Below, in pieces: positions 12,501 to 20,810 of a stretch of 64,000 bases of DNA (its first letter is position 1; each line of letters opens with the position of its first letter). The stretch spans positions 27,971,732-28,035,731 of the forward strand of contig NC_088304.1 of NCBI RefSeq assembly GCF_032854445.1, read 5' to 3'. The stretch is from Liolophura sinensis. Lineage: Eukaryota > Mollusca > Polyplacophora > Chitonida > Chitonidae. Both the position numbers and the translations under genes were made by a program. Under the pieces are notes generated by a model. The model had not been told where the DNA came from. It saw only the letters and a list, made by a program, of their open reading frames with translations, and ran no database searches.

Positions 12501-15500
12501 TCCTTGCCTTTATGGTACGTCCTTGCAATTATGGTACGTCCTTTCCTTTATGGTACATCCTCATCTTTATTGCTACAGATGAGGATAATGAGAATACAGA
12601 GAATGACCCCGAGCTTGAGCAGTTCCCTAACTCTGATCTCTCTTCTTCATTCCTCTCCCTGCCATCGAGCCCCACACCAAGGATGAGGTGAGTACAGGAC
12701 TGTCTTGTGCCCCTAACAGCAGCTTGAGAAAACCGGCCTTAAGCAGATGCGGGGACAAATGGGAATTCTGCAGGGGTTAAGAAGCCTCATGTCAGCTTTT
12801 GTACGTGTATAAGTGAAAATATAATCTACAGTATTTTTTCATCCTGTTCACATGTTAGCAAGGTGTTTATTCAAGCAAATTCTGGAGGCATTATTCTGTA
12901 CAGACTGATAAAGTTGTACTTTTTGTGAAGCACTGAAACTGATCAATCTTACCAATGTAGTTTTGTCTCTAAAATCAAATCAAAATGTGCATAAATATTG
13001 CACTGAGAATTTCACTCTCATATGTGAAAAGGTTGAGGAATGAGGGTAGTACATGTACCACATTAAATCAGTTGATCAGTTTATGAATTCTAACAGTTTT
13101 GCCCATTACTGAGCAATTGAAGCTCAGTGTCATGTTGACTGTATAAAAAGTTTGTAACCTTGTGTGAATTCTTTCAAGTGCATTGAAATTTTCTGTCATG
13201 CTTTCAGGCGGAAGAAAATTGACAAGAGCAATATACACATCCAGAAGCCTTTCACACAGGACTCTGGTAAGATTTTGGTAATTGGCTGATTGTTGGACTT
13301 AGCCTGTGTAAGGATCATTATCTTTTGACGCAGTGCCAGTATTACTGATTTCACCAAAAGTGTAATTTACAGGTCCATGTGGAACATCAAAGAATGTGCT
13401 GTGTCAGTAAAAGTTGAGGCTGTCAGGGCCTAGTCTTGGTTAATTCACAGACCTATGCCCAGATGCTACCCTTCCTAAGGTTGAACCCAAAGTGCCCATT
13501 TTAAGCAAAAATAGCCCAGAAATCAATAAAATTGGCCCTTCAGGACTGCTTTCATGAATCAAAATACAGCTGAATCTTTCTAAATCTTCTGCGAACAGGA
13601 AAGTCTTCATAGTGTTGTTACATGTACCTCACGGTATTGAACTTTTCTTAAACCATACAGTACTTAATCAGAACAGCTCAAAAACTGGCTCAAAAACTGA
13701 ACAGTACTGTGGAGCAGATGCTCAGTACTGTGTTGCACTTTCATATCACTACTGCACAGCCAACGGTCATATGGTACAATACTGTCATGAACTGAGTAGT
13801 ACTGTGTTGCACTTTCATATTAGTACTGCACAGTCCGTGGTTATGGAGTATAGTGGCGTCATGAACTGAGCAGTACTGTGTTGCACTTTCTTATGAGTAC
13901 TGCACAGTCCGTGGTTATGCAGTATAGTGCCGTCATGAACTGAGCAGTACTGTGTTGCAGTTTCACATGAGTACTGCACAGTCAGTGGTTATGCAGTATA
14001 GTGCCGTCATGAACCATGCAGTCCTGCAAAACAGCCTCATACTCGTGGCCGTGTATTACTGTTTGTCACCTGCTGAGCGCTATGCAGGAATGGGCACAGT
14101 ACAGCATGGTTACCATGATCTACCACAAGATTAAAACTACAGTTATGCTCAAAATCTTTTTTCTAACTCCCACACAGAAACCATGCAGCGGTGAGGCTTG
14201 TGCTTTTTCTGTATTGTTTTTTTGCATGTTTGTCATATTCAACCATATTCTGTGTAGACTAATACAGTCATACTTATGGTGAAGCCCTAAAATAGTGTAG
14301 TTTTTTTCTCCAAAATCAAATTAAAACATGCATAGATCCCACTGGGTGTTACTTTTTCATGTTGAAAAAGTTGAGGGATTAAGGTGCATCACATGTGTCA
14401 ATTACAGTTTTTTTTTTTTTTTTTTTCAGGCGAGTTAAATGTGAGGCCAGAGGAGGGAGATCAAGACGAACTGGAGCAGTATCCGTGTTCTGACCTGTCA
14501 GCATCATCACTTCTCTCCATCAAATCTACCACTGCCGCACGTTCAAGGTGAATCTACGTGTATACAATGTAACGTTGTGAAATGATCGTGAACGAGGAGT
14601 AAGATGCAAACCAAGAAAATGATGATTCATTCGGCTCATTGTCAATTCCCACATTCCGTCATGGCAAAATAGAGCCTATAAAAACATATGCTCATAATTA
14701 AACATGGCAGGGTTGGTTGGGCATGAGCTGCAGGCTTTGAAGTGCCTTTAGAGGAGACCGCCCCAAGGCCTGTGACCCATGAACCTGGCCCTCATTATAC
14801 CCCAGTCAACAAAGTTTATAGGGAAGGTATTCTGGAATCATCCTGCCTGTCTGTTTGGCTGTCTGTCAGTCTGTCTGTCTGTTTGGCTGTCTGTCAGTAC
14901 GATTTTGTCTGTCCATCTCCTCCCAAAACTAGTGTGCTGATTTCAGTGAAACTTAGCATACACCTTGCCTATCATCTGAATTGTGCTGAAGTGTAATGGC
15001 ATTTGGGTAATTGTGAAAATAATTACCCTCAATTAGAACTGCTTAGTAGTGCTTTTCCATATACATGTATTGGGATTTTGTCCATGCAAATCTTCCCAAA
15101 AGCACACTGAGTCTGTTTCCATGAAACTAAGCATACATCTTCCCTATGATCTAAACTTGTGCATGCTTAAGTTTAATTACAACTGAGTAATTATTTTCAT
15201 AATTACTCCCATTCAGGTACTTCAGTGTAATAATTGACTTCCATGTACATGTAGACTGTATTCTCTTCTGATTGCTCCATTGCTCCATTCATTCTGGATG
15301 TACCAGTAGTGCAATCAGTGCACACCATGAATGGCCCATGAAACCAGGTATATGAAGCCAAAGTAAGAAACATGGCATCCTGTCATTTCTTTAAGGTTTT
15401 CTTTATGTTATTATTTTTTTTTTGTTGAAATGTTGGGGGATGGAAGAGGTTTATTTCGGACATCCTGATGCTAGTTATAGAAGTGAAGCATTTGCGTGTT

Positions 15501-18500
15501 GCTCAAATACTGAATAATAGTTTAACAACACACTACATTCACATGTATACAGATTTAACTTTAATTTTGTATTAAGTCTGAGGAGTTTTCTGGTACAGGG
15601 TTATTCCAGGTGTCTTGGCAGAAAAGTTAGATGTAGCATGTTTTATGTTGTAATTTTAGCTCCAGGAAAGAGGATGGCATCAAACCAGAACTGCCTGGAC
15701 CAAAACCTTCACTGAGCTTTACGAAAGAAACCAGTAAGTTTGGTATAACATCTAGAAAACATACTGTCTAAAACCTTCACATGCTGTCTAAAAGCTTTGC
15801 CAAAGAAACCAGTAAGTTTGGTATAACATCTAGAAAACATACTGTCTAAAACCTTCACCTGGTGTCTAAAAGCTTTGCCAAACAAACCAGTAAGTTTGGT
15901 ATGACATCTAGAAAACATACTGTCTAAAACCTTCACATGCTGTCTAAAAGCTTTGCCAAACAAACCCGTAAGTTTGGTATGACATCTAGAAAACATACTG
16001 TCTAAAACCTTCACTTGCTGTCTAAAAGCTTTGCCAAAGAAACCAGTAAGTTTGGTATAACATCTAGAAAACATACTGTCTAAAACCTTCACATGCTGTC
16101 TAAAAGCTTTGCCAAAGAAACCAGTAAGTTTGGTATGACATCTAGAAAACATACTGTCTAAAACCTTCACTTGCTGTCTAAAAGCTTTGCCAAAGAAACC
16201 AGTAAGTTTGGTATAACATCTAGAAAACATACTGTCTAAAACCTTCACATGCTGTCTAAAATCTTTGCCAAAGAAACCAGTAAGTTTGGTATAACATCTA
16301 GAAAACATACTGTCTAAAACCTTCACATGCTGTCTAAAAGCTTTGCCAAAGAAACCAGTAAGTTTGGTATGACATCTAGAAAACATACTGTCTAAAACCT
16401 TCACCTGGTGTCTAAAAGCTTTGCCAAACAAACCCGTGAGTTTGGTATGACATCTAGAAAACATACTGTCTAAAACCTTCACCTGGTGTCTAAAAGCTTT
16501 GCCAAAGAAACCAGTAAATTTGGTACAACATTCAGAAAACATATTGTCCAAATTAGTAATAGTGAAAGATTGTACTTTGCCTCAGATTGGGCACTTTTTA
16601 GATGTGGTTGCTCATCAGTTGAAGCTATAAATCTTAAACCAAATGTGATGAACTCGCCAACATAAGCTATGTGGTATCTAGGTAGTAGTGTGGGAAAACC
16701 CTAGGAATGCCACATGTTTATGTTCTGCATAACTTATCTATATTATGTTTTTTAAATGTTTTCACAATCACTGTCATATGAAACCTGTTGACAGAATTGC
16801 AACCCTTAAATGTACAGCAATATGCAGATTCATGGGGTTTCCCAACCAGCCCCGTCCCCAAACTCTTTCCAGTTTCCTGCCACAATAATGCTGGCTGCCA
16901 TTGATAAGTGAAACATTCTTGTATGGCATAAAACACCTATCAAATAAATAACTTAAACATACATGTGTGTATGTTGTATCTAAGGAACTGTGAGAAACCA
17001 ATCAAAATGCTTTGTTTATGGGTGTTGCTTAGAGGAACCATCGCCTTTTTTATTCAGTGTTATTGAAGGGACAAGGAGGATTTCTTCATTCATACTGTTT
17101 TCTTCGTTCACTGTGTTTACTTCACATTTTTTGCATTGATAAGGCTTAGGCAACACCAGTTCAAATTTCCTTTTTACTGGTAGAATGAATATTTTTCACA
17201 GACGTAAGAGGGAATGAAAATAAAAATAGAAGTAAAAATTCATCTACTCTTGGAAAATGCAGACTGTCCCAGCAGTTATTCCTGTTAAAGACATTTATGT
17301 GATCCGAAACCCTAGAAAAAAAGGAAAATCATTTAAAACATGTCTTAAAACAGGTGAATTTTTCACTTTTTTTTTTTAATTCTGTTGTTGGACTTTTCTG
17401 TGTTGGCTTTCCTGTGAAACAAAAAATAAGATTGGTGTTGCCAATTTATCCAAAGTTGTGGGGTCGAAAAAAGCCATAAAAATCACTACTTCATTCAAGA
17501 ACAAGGGCAGAAAATATTTTGACAGCTGGACTTTAAGTGATGTGAGGTTTTTATAATTAAGAAAAAATGCATTTTATGATTTGTATTTCAGACTCACCCC
17601 GGCCTTTTACTTTCTCAAAGGGTCGTCACGTAGCCAGCAGTAAAACAAAGACATCCTCTAAAGATGGTACATCGTCTGATGAATCCAGTAGTTCTACTCC
17701 TGTGAGACGGACGTCCGCTAAAGAGAGAGAATCAGTGGACAGTACTTCACCCGACAGTTCCCCGAATGCCCCCATCAATGACCTCAACAGGTATGGGGAA
17801 GGCGTTGCTTGCAGTGCTGTAGTTAAAAATTAGAAAAGGATAGTTCAAGCAAATAAGGATAGTGTATGTAAGTTTTCTATTCTGATTTTTTGTTTATTTT
17901 AGATGGTTTTAAAAGCATCTGTTCACTATTTTTTTTGTTCTGATTTTGTATGTTGTTATTCATATGTCGAAAGACAGCTGGGATCTGGATCTACCATGTT
18001 CTCACCACAGTTTGGCTGAGGTACTGCCAATGTGTCATTAAGCCCTAATCATTCATCCAGCGCGTATGTGTTCTTTTTTTTATTGTTTTTGCCAAGGATG
18101 GCGGATGTATGCAATACTGGAGAATATTTCATTCAGTAATGATGACAGTCAGATTTACTAAACATGTTAAAGGTTCAGCAGAACTATCCTCAAATATTCA
18201 AGAAATGATGATTGAAATGATGAAAAGTTTAATAATGCCATTGAAATTCACTTTGCTCTGCTGTCTTTTTCTTGAAGCTTTGGTGGCAGTATGGGTTTGA
18301 TGGTGCTTATTCGTTTAGTGTTACATGGAGTTTGCTGAAAACCACATGCCTTACACTATGGCACTCATCAGATGTGAATAAGTTTGCTAGTATAAAGTGC
18401 TTAAGGACAGGTTTCATGAAGCTCACTTAGCTAAGTAAACCCTTAACTACCATGGCAATGTATGTTGTAGATATATAAAATGCACTTAGCTAAGGGCAAC

Positions 18501-19161
18501 TTAACACTAAGTTAGCTTCATGAATCTGGCTTCTGGACAGAATATGTTGAAGAGATATAAAATGCACTTAGCTAAGCGCTACTTAACACTAAGTACGCTT
18601 CGTAAAGCCGGCCCCAGGCACTTTGTTGTAATAATATACATCATACATGTGAAGAATTCCTAAGTATAACAACAACAACAAAGTTTGTGTACATCGTAAT
18701 GTGGCAATAAAACTGTTAGAAGAATCAGTGAGGAAAAATGACTTATGAATTGCTTTTGTGTCTGGGTAGATTGTGTTTGGTGTGCACAACATGCATGTAT
18801 CCCTGTCTGTGGAGGGGAGTCAGCTGAAATGATTGCTATAAAGGGCACTGAATATCAGTACTGAATGCCAATTGTGGCGTGATTCTTGCCAGGGACTTGT
18901 ATTGGGTGCCTTTAATTTGTATTAACTAGAGCGATTCCCTGCTGTATGCAAATGTCACCTATTTCATATTACTGTTGTTCTTCAACATTTTCGCATGTTT
19001 GCATCAGAATCGGCAAATTCTGAGGGCATTATTCTGTGTAACCTGGGAAAATCATACTTTTTGTAAAGCTCTGAAATTGAGTATGCAGTGTTAGTTAGTG
19101 TTATTGCACGGAGTATTTATCTGTCTGCAGATCAAGTGATGGAAGTCCCTCGGGGAAGTGA
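478..19161 (+). CDS. TRIM37: TRIM37 E3 ubiquitin ligase, 3' part of gene (16 exons, MATH domain to stop)
   Basis: Exons read from open frames bounded by AG/GT: 478-554, 1651-1881, 2466-2529, 3108-3177, 5937-6121, 7720-7860, 8808-8918, 9520-9641, 10976-11302, 11597-11728, 12579-12687, 13208-13266, 14430-14547, 15660-15733, 17592-17790, 19131-19161. The first two encode the second half of a MATH (TRAF-like) domain almost identical to vertebrate TRIM37 ([20 protein letters not shown]). A later exon carries the conserved acidic [10 protein letters not shown] stretch. The remaining exons are Ser/acidic low-complexity tail and align only weakly with vertebrates. Known role of the family: RING-type ubiquitin ligase acting in centrosome/centriole control, peroxisomes and chromatin. 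The RING, B-box and coiled coil must lie upstream of base 1. Intron phases agree at every junction except 7860/8808. Identity is very secure; some tail exon edges are inferred. Confidence 0.93.
1171..1431 (-). mobile_element. tRNA-headed SINE (family 1), full length
   Basis: Minus orientation. The head is gcctccgtggctcagttggt at the right end, with body and tail ttgagtaccgtgtaaaac followed by A/T-rich tail at the left. It lies in a TRIM37 intron and is one of the most complete copies here. Confidence 0.8.
1436..1568. mobile_element. MITE-like element next to a SINE
   Basis: Ends with ttttaaacaactgaaccca, related to the right terminal repeat of the element at 22328-22452, and contains internal 'taaagttaatacagggctt'-like segments. 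The left end is less clear. It may be a truncated member of the same family. Confidence 0.4.
1651..1881 (+). CDS. TRIM37: TRIM37 exon, MATH domain C-terminal half
   Basis: The frame [20 protein letters not shown] continues through [20 protein letters not shown] to [10 protein letters not shown], the most conserved block of TRIM37. Acceptor is ttttcaag, donor is gtgaga. The final Trp codon is split across the intron and completed at 2466. The MATH domain binds substrates or partners in this family. Confidence 0.95.
2466..3177 (+). CDS. TRIM37: TRIM37 exons after the MATH domain (2466-2529 and 3108-3177)
   Basis: Exon 2466-2529 reads [20 protein letters not shown] after the split Trp, matching the helical segment that follows MATH in vertebrate TRIM37. 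Exon 3108-3177 continues [20 protein letters not shown] and ends in phase 1 at cctgcag/gtggg. Its first half aligns with the vertebrate RLTIELSR segment. The next phase-compatible exon starts at 5937. Confidence 0.85.
3323..4550. repeat. Tandem array, 102-bp unit x 12, in a TRIM37 intron
   Basis: The unit starts cactcggtaactgagacgca and spans 102 bases (34 codons). Twelve nearly identical copies lie head to tail. Diagnostic variants (tcatcatgcc, tcagtatgcc, tcagtatgaa; gtagatcaga against gtagctcaga) are shared between alternate copies, indicating past duplication of dimers. The minus strand stays open for 422 codons (3316-4584) because the unit is a multiple of three and stop-free. I treat it as a minisatellite, not a proven gene. 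Confidence 0.92.
5427..5605. mobile_element. Two SINE fragments, tail to tail
   Basis: 5427-5490 is a plus-oriented 3' end of SINE family 1 (ttcttgagtacggcataaaa). After an A run, 5500-5605 is a minus-oriented copy starting ttacgccttactcaagaata. The pair forms an imperfect inverted repeat in a TRIM37 intron. Confidence 0.7.
5937..7860 (+). CDS. TRIM37: TRIM37 acidic linker exons (5937-6121 and 7720-7860)
   Basis: Exon 5937-6121 (acceptor ttacag, donor gtgagt) encodes a Pro/Glu/Ser-rich linker. Exon 7720-7860 encodes [20 protein letters not shown] and ends in [13 protein letters not shown], of which [10 protein letters not shown] is identical to vertebrate TRIM37 and anchors the assignment. 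The donor aa/gttgtt after 7860 is weak and its phase does not fit the next exon as drawn; an end at 7870 is a possible alternative. Confidence 0.85.
8808..11728 (+). CDS. TRIM37: TRIM37 tail exons (8808-8918, 9520-9641, 10976-11302, 11597-11728)
   Basis: These exons join in consistent phases (2, 1, 1, 1). They encode [20 protein letters not shown], then [14 protein letters not shown], then a Ser/Thr-rich block with [14 protein letters not shown] and [19 protein letters not shown], then a basic block starting [22 protein letters not shown] matches vertebrate ENDVE. The rest is poorly conserved low-complexity tail and is supported mainly by splice sites, phases and codon-like composition. If the acceptor is 8816 instead of 8808, the phase problem with the preceding exon may be solved. 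Confidence 0.72.
9063..9180 (+). mobile_element. SINE tRNA-like head (family 2)
   Basis: The tRNA-like stretch ggtctaagggctagagtgtc, then ggatcaaacccaaggtgggt (B-box-like), is followed by cataccaaagtctt. A related segment occurs at 29545-29640. It lies in a TRIM37 intron, has no matching acceptor stem, and is not a tRNA gene. Confidence 0.55.
9655..9795. repeat. Short degenerate tandem repeat after a splice donor
   Basis: Irregular repeats of tacaggttggatg and tacaggctgg variants begin directly at the intron start (tcag/gtacaggtt) after the exon ending at 9641. The repeated motif resembles the donor sequence itself. Confidence 0.6.
11985..12570. repeat. T/G-rich low-complexity tract before a TRIM37 exon
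   Basis: Variants of tttatggctgtgtggttatg and tttatgtccttgtc repeat irregularly up to the acceptor at 12578. The tract leaves hydrophobic open frames (for example 11863-12306) made only of repeat. It acts as an unusually long pyrimidine-rich region before the exon. Confidence 0.75.
12579..12687 (+). CDS. TRIM37: TRIM37 tail exon, copy A of a duplicated exon
   Basis: Acceptor tgctacag, donor gtgagt. It encodes [20 protein letters not shown] and enters in phase 1 and leaves in phase 2. The exon at 14430-14547 has the same phases and a similar peptide ([18 protein letters not shown]), so the two look like an internal exon duplication. Confidence 0.75.
12840..13060 (+). repeat. Intronic repeat copy 1 (of 3)
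   Basis: Shares ggcattattctgtacagact, gtagttttgtctctaaaatc and tgaaaaggttgaggaatgag with 14220-14400, and the first block with 18960-19095. Each copy lies upstream of a different TRIM37 exon (13208, 14430, 19131). Confidence 0.6.
13208..13266 (+). CDS. TRIM37: TRIM37 small tail exon
   Basis: A 59-base exon between ctttcag and gtaaga. It encodes [20 protein letters not shown] and is phase 2 in, phase 1 out. Its basic start and PFTQ end resemble the exon at 15660-15733 ([11 protein letters not shown], then LSFTKET), as if a two-exon unit had been duplicated. Confidence 0.68.
13725..14015. repeat. Tandem repeat, 74-bp unit x about 4
   Basis: The motif tgttgcactttc recurs at 13731, 13805, 13879 and 13953 (tgttgcagtttc in the last), exactly 74 bases apart. 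The unit contains agtactgcacagtccgtggt and gtcatgaactgagcagtact. It lies in a TRIM37 intron. Confidence 0.85.
14220..14405 (+). repeat. Intronic repeat copy 2
   Basis: Diverged copy of 12840-13060, with ccatattctgtgtagactaa, ccaaaatcaaattaaaacat and tgaaaaagttgagggattaa in the same order. It is followed by the long T tract and the exon at 14430. Confidence 0.55.
14430..14547 (+). CDS. TRIM37: TRIM37 tail exon, copy B of the duplicated exon
   Basis: It follows a long T tract ending in cag at 14429; donor gtgaat. It encodes [20 protein letters not shown] and a Ser-rich end, phase 1 in and 2 out. It is similar to 12579-12687. Confidence 0.75.
14840..14905. repeat. CTGT-type microsatellite
   Basis: Imperfect tctgtctgtttggctgtctg repeats in a TRIM37 intron, followed by a diverged duplicated segment (14930-15240). 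Confidence 0.7.
14930..15240. repeat. Diverged direct duplication (two copies of about 150-190 bp)
   Basis: Copy 1 has gtgaaacttagcatacacct and gtgaaaataattaccctcaa. Copy 2 has atgaaactaagcatacatct and ttttcataattactcccatt in the same order. It looks like an old interspersed repeat of unknown class. Confidence 0.5.
15660..15733 (+). CDS. TRIM37: TRIM37 tail exon whose 3' edge seeded a minisatellite
   Basis: Acceptor taattttag, donor acca/gtaagt. It encodes [20 protein letters not shown] then TKET, and ends in phase 1, which fits 17592. The last 30 or so bases and the donor are recognisably the same sequence as the 78-bp repeat that fills the following 800 bp of intron. Confidence 0.75.
15703..16551. 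repeat. Tandem array, 78-bp unit x 10-11, derived from an exon/intron boundary
   Basis: The unit ctgtctaaaaccttcacatg through aagctttgccaaagaaacca continues into gtaagtttggtataacatct. The first, shorter copy is the 3' end of the TRIM37 exon 15660-15733 with its 5' splice site. By eye eight copies, the real site included, keep accagtaagtttgg; others read cccgtaagt, cccgtgagt or accagtaaat. The minus strand is open for 280 codons because 78 is a multiple of three. Confidence 0.92.
16838..16951 (+). mobile_element. SINE family 1, 3' half
   Basis: Plus orientation: ccacaataatgctggctgcc, then gtgaaacattcttgtatggc, then cataaaacacctatcaaata and a TAAA tail. The head is missing or unrecognisable. 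Confidence 0.65.
17592..17790 (+). CDS. TRIM37: TRIM37 Ser-rich penultimate exon
   Basis: Acceptor tatttcag, donor gtatgg. It encodes [20 protein letters not shown], then a Ser/Thr/Lys-rich segment ending APINDLNR. It leaves in phase 2, which is completed by the terminal exon. The composition resembles the disordered, phosphorylatable tail of TRIM37. Confidence 0.82.
18395..18615. mobile_element. Palindrome-prone element with internal repeat (MITE-like)
   Basis: Contains acaggtttcatgaagctcac at the left and, in inverted relation, agttagcttcatgaatctgg. The module atataaaatgcacttagcta...taacactaagt occurs twice (about 18475 and 18553). The right end reads gcttcgtaaagccggcccc. Probably a non-autonomous DNA element that was partly duplicated. 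Confidence 0.5.
18960..19095 (+). repeat. Intronic repeat copy 3
   Basis: Shares ggcattattctgtgtaacct and catactttttgtaaagctct with 12840-13060 and lies just before the terminal exon of TRIM37. Confidence 0.5.
19131..19161 (+). CDS. TRIM37: TRIM37 terminal coding exon with stop
   Basis: Acceptor ctgtctgcag; one base completes an Arg codon, then SSDGSPSGK and TGA at 19159-19161. The phase matches 17790. The Ser/Gly end continues the Ser-rich tail. I see no better in-frame continuation past 17790, so this is the likely stop. Confidence 0.7.
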
Positions 19162-20239
19162 CAATGGCTGATTGGGGAGCCAGTACGGGAATCATGTGAA
19201 ATGACAGCCGGATGATCATGGTAATGGGACACAGTGAAATACTATCAATGCAGTGGCCATCCATGTACATAAAATGTCAATATATGCACCAGTGCTCATT
19301 TCAAATGCATTCTTATCAGCATATAGTGGCTGTAACAGCAATACATGACAGACAAGTACATGCATTGGGGAACAGTCTGAACTCTTAAAACTCCTGATGG
19401 CCTTTAACAAAGCAGCTTAAAGTCATGTGCTCTTTTGCTCTTGTCTGTTGTTTGTGACATTGTATATGTGCCCGTAAAACATTGAGGTTGTACTCAAGCG
19501 CTGAAAGGTTACAACTGGGAATTGTGTGTTTACTGTGGTTTGGGCCTCTTGTTTGGCCTGTCAGAGTCTGTGAACCTTTGATCATTTGTATTTGTCATCT
19601 GTGAGACTGTTTGCCCAGCTGTCATTATTACTCTACTCCTGCCATCACAAGAAAGTGTTTAGCTACCACAAGTGTCTCTGTATGTCTATCTGCCTGTTGT
19701 TGGTCTGTATGTTTGTCGGTCACTCAAAGTTTTTGATATCTTTTAACATGGGCCATTCACATTCAACATGTATAATGAGATGAGGTACCTGGGTGGAAGA
19801 CAGCAGTCTCTATGCTGGATTTCTGGCTGCTGAAAAATTTGTTCTTGTTTTATCATGTGCAGGGAGTTTTTTGAGCAAAGAGAGATGGGAAACTCTCCGT
19901 AGAGAGAAAGCTTAATGGCTCTGTACATTATCAATGAAGCTTGTGATTTTAATAGTTATATACATTTATATATACAATATAAATATTTCAGTTATAAAAA
20001 CTTTGACAATTTTTTTTGCATTGTGTGTTATGTTACTTTAAAAGAACTAATCATTTAAAAATTGAAAAAACGTACTTTTCATTTTGTATACTGTTCTACA
20101 ACTTGTACATATATAACTTTTGTTCTTTTTCTGTTTTTTTTTTCTTATGCATATATTAGTGTTCATTCAACAGTGCCTAACATCAAATTTTGTTTTTTTT
20201 TTTAGCCCTTACATGTACTGTCATCACAACCCATAAGTA

Positions 20240-20810
20240 TAGTGGTCACAGCACGCAGGGGTTGCAGTGGCTGTTTCCCATCCCCATTTTACCTTGCCCA
20301 TTTTACCTGTGCCCACATTGAAGTCCATCTGTGGTTCAATAGACCACAGATTATGGCTGTTTATAGTGGCCTTTGTCCACAGCATAAAGTTAGGCAGACT
20401 CTTTCCCAAGCCCATAGTTTCAGTGCATCTTCACTAGCCCACACATGTAAGAAATGGAGACTCTTACCAGAGAGCACACAAGTTGTTACAGTGACCATTG
20501 TCGCAGCTCTTATACATGTAAGTGTAGCTACAGAAGCTGTTCCCAACTCCCATAGTTACAGTGCATGTTTTAGTAGTTCTGTACCTGGAAAATCCAGTGG
20601 CTCTTATCAGAGACCACACAAGTTGTTACAGTGACCATTGTCACAGTCCTTATACATGAAACATGTAGTTACAGAAGCTGTTTCCAACGCCCATAGTTAC
20701 AGTGCATGTTTCAGTAGGCCTGTACCTGTAAGATCCAGTGGCTCTTATCAGAGAGCCCGCAAGTTGTAACAGTGACCATTGTCACAGCCCTTATACTGAT
20801 CCCATGAGAG
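20240..20810. repeat. Tandem repeat, about 140-bp unit, 3-4 copies
   Basis: The segment acaagttgttacagtgacca recurs at about 20480, 20620 and 20762, 140-141 bases apart. Units also share cccatagttacagtgcatgt and ctcttatcagagagc. It lies about 1.1 kb past the TRIM37 stop and may be in its 3' UTR. Confidence 0.8.

Noticed and set aside
15709-16551. 280-codon antisense protein
   Set aside because: Entirely the 78-bp minisatellite, open because the unit is stop-free and divisible by three; its origin is the TRIM37 exon edge.
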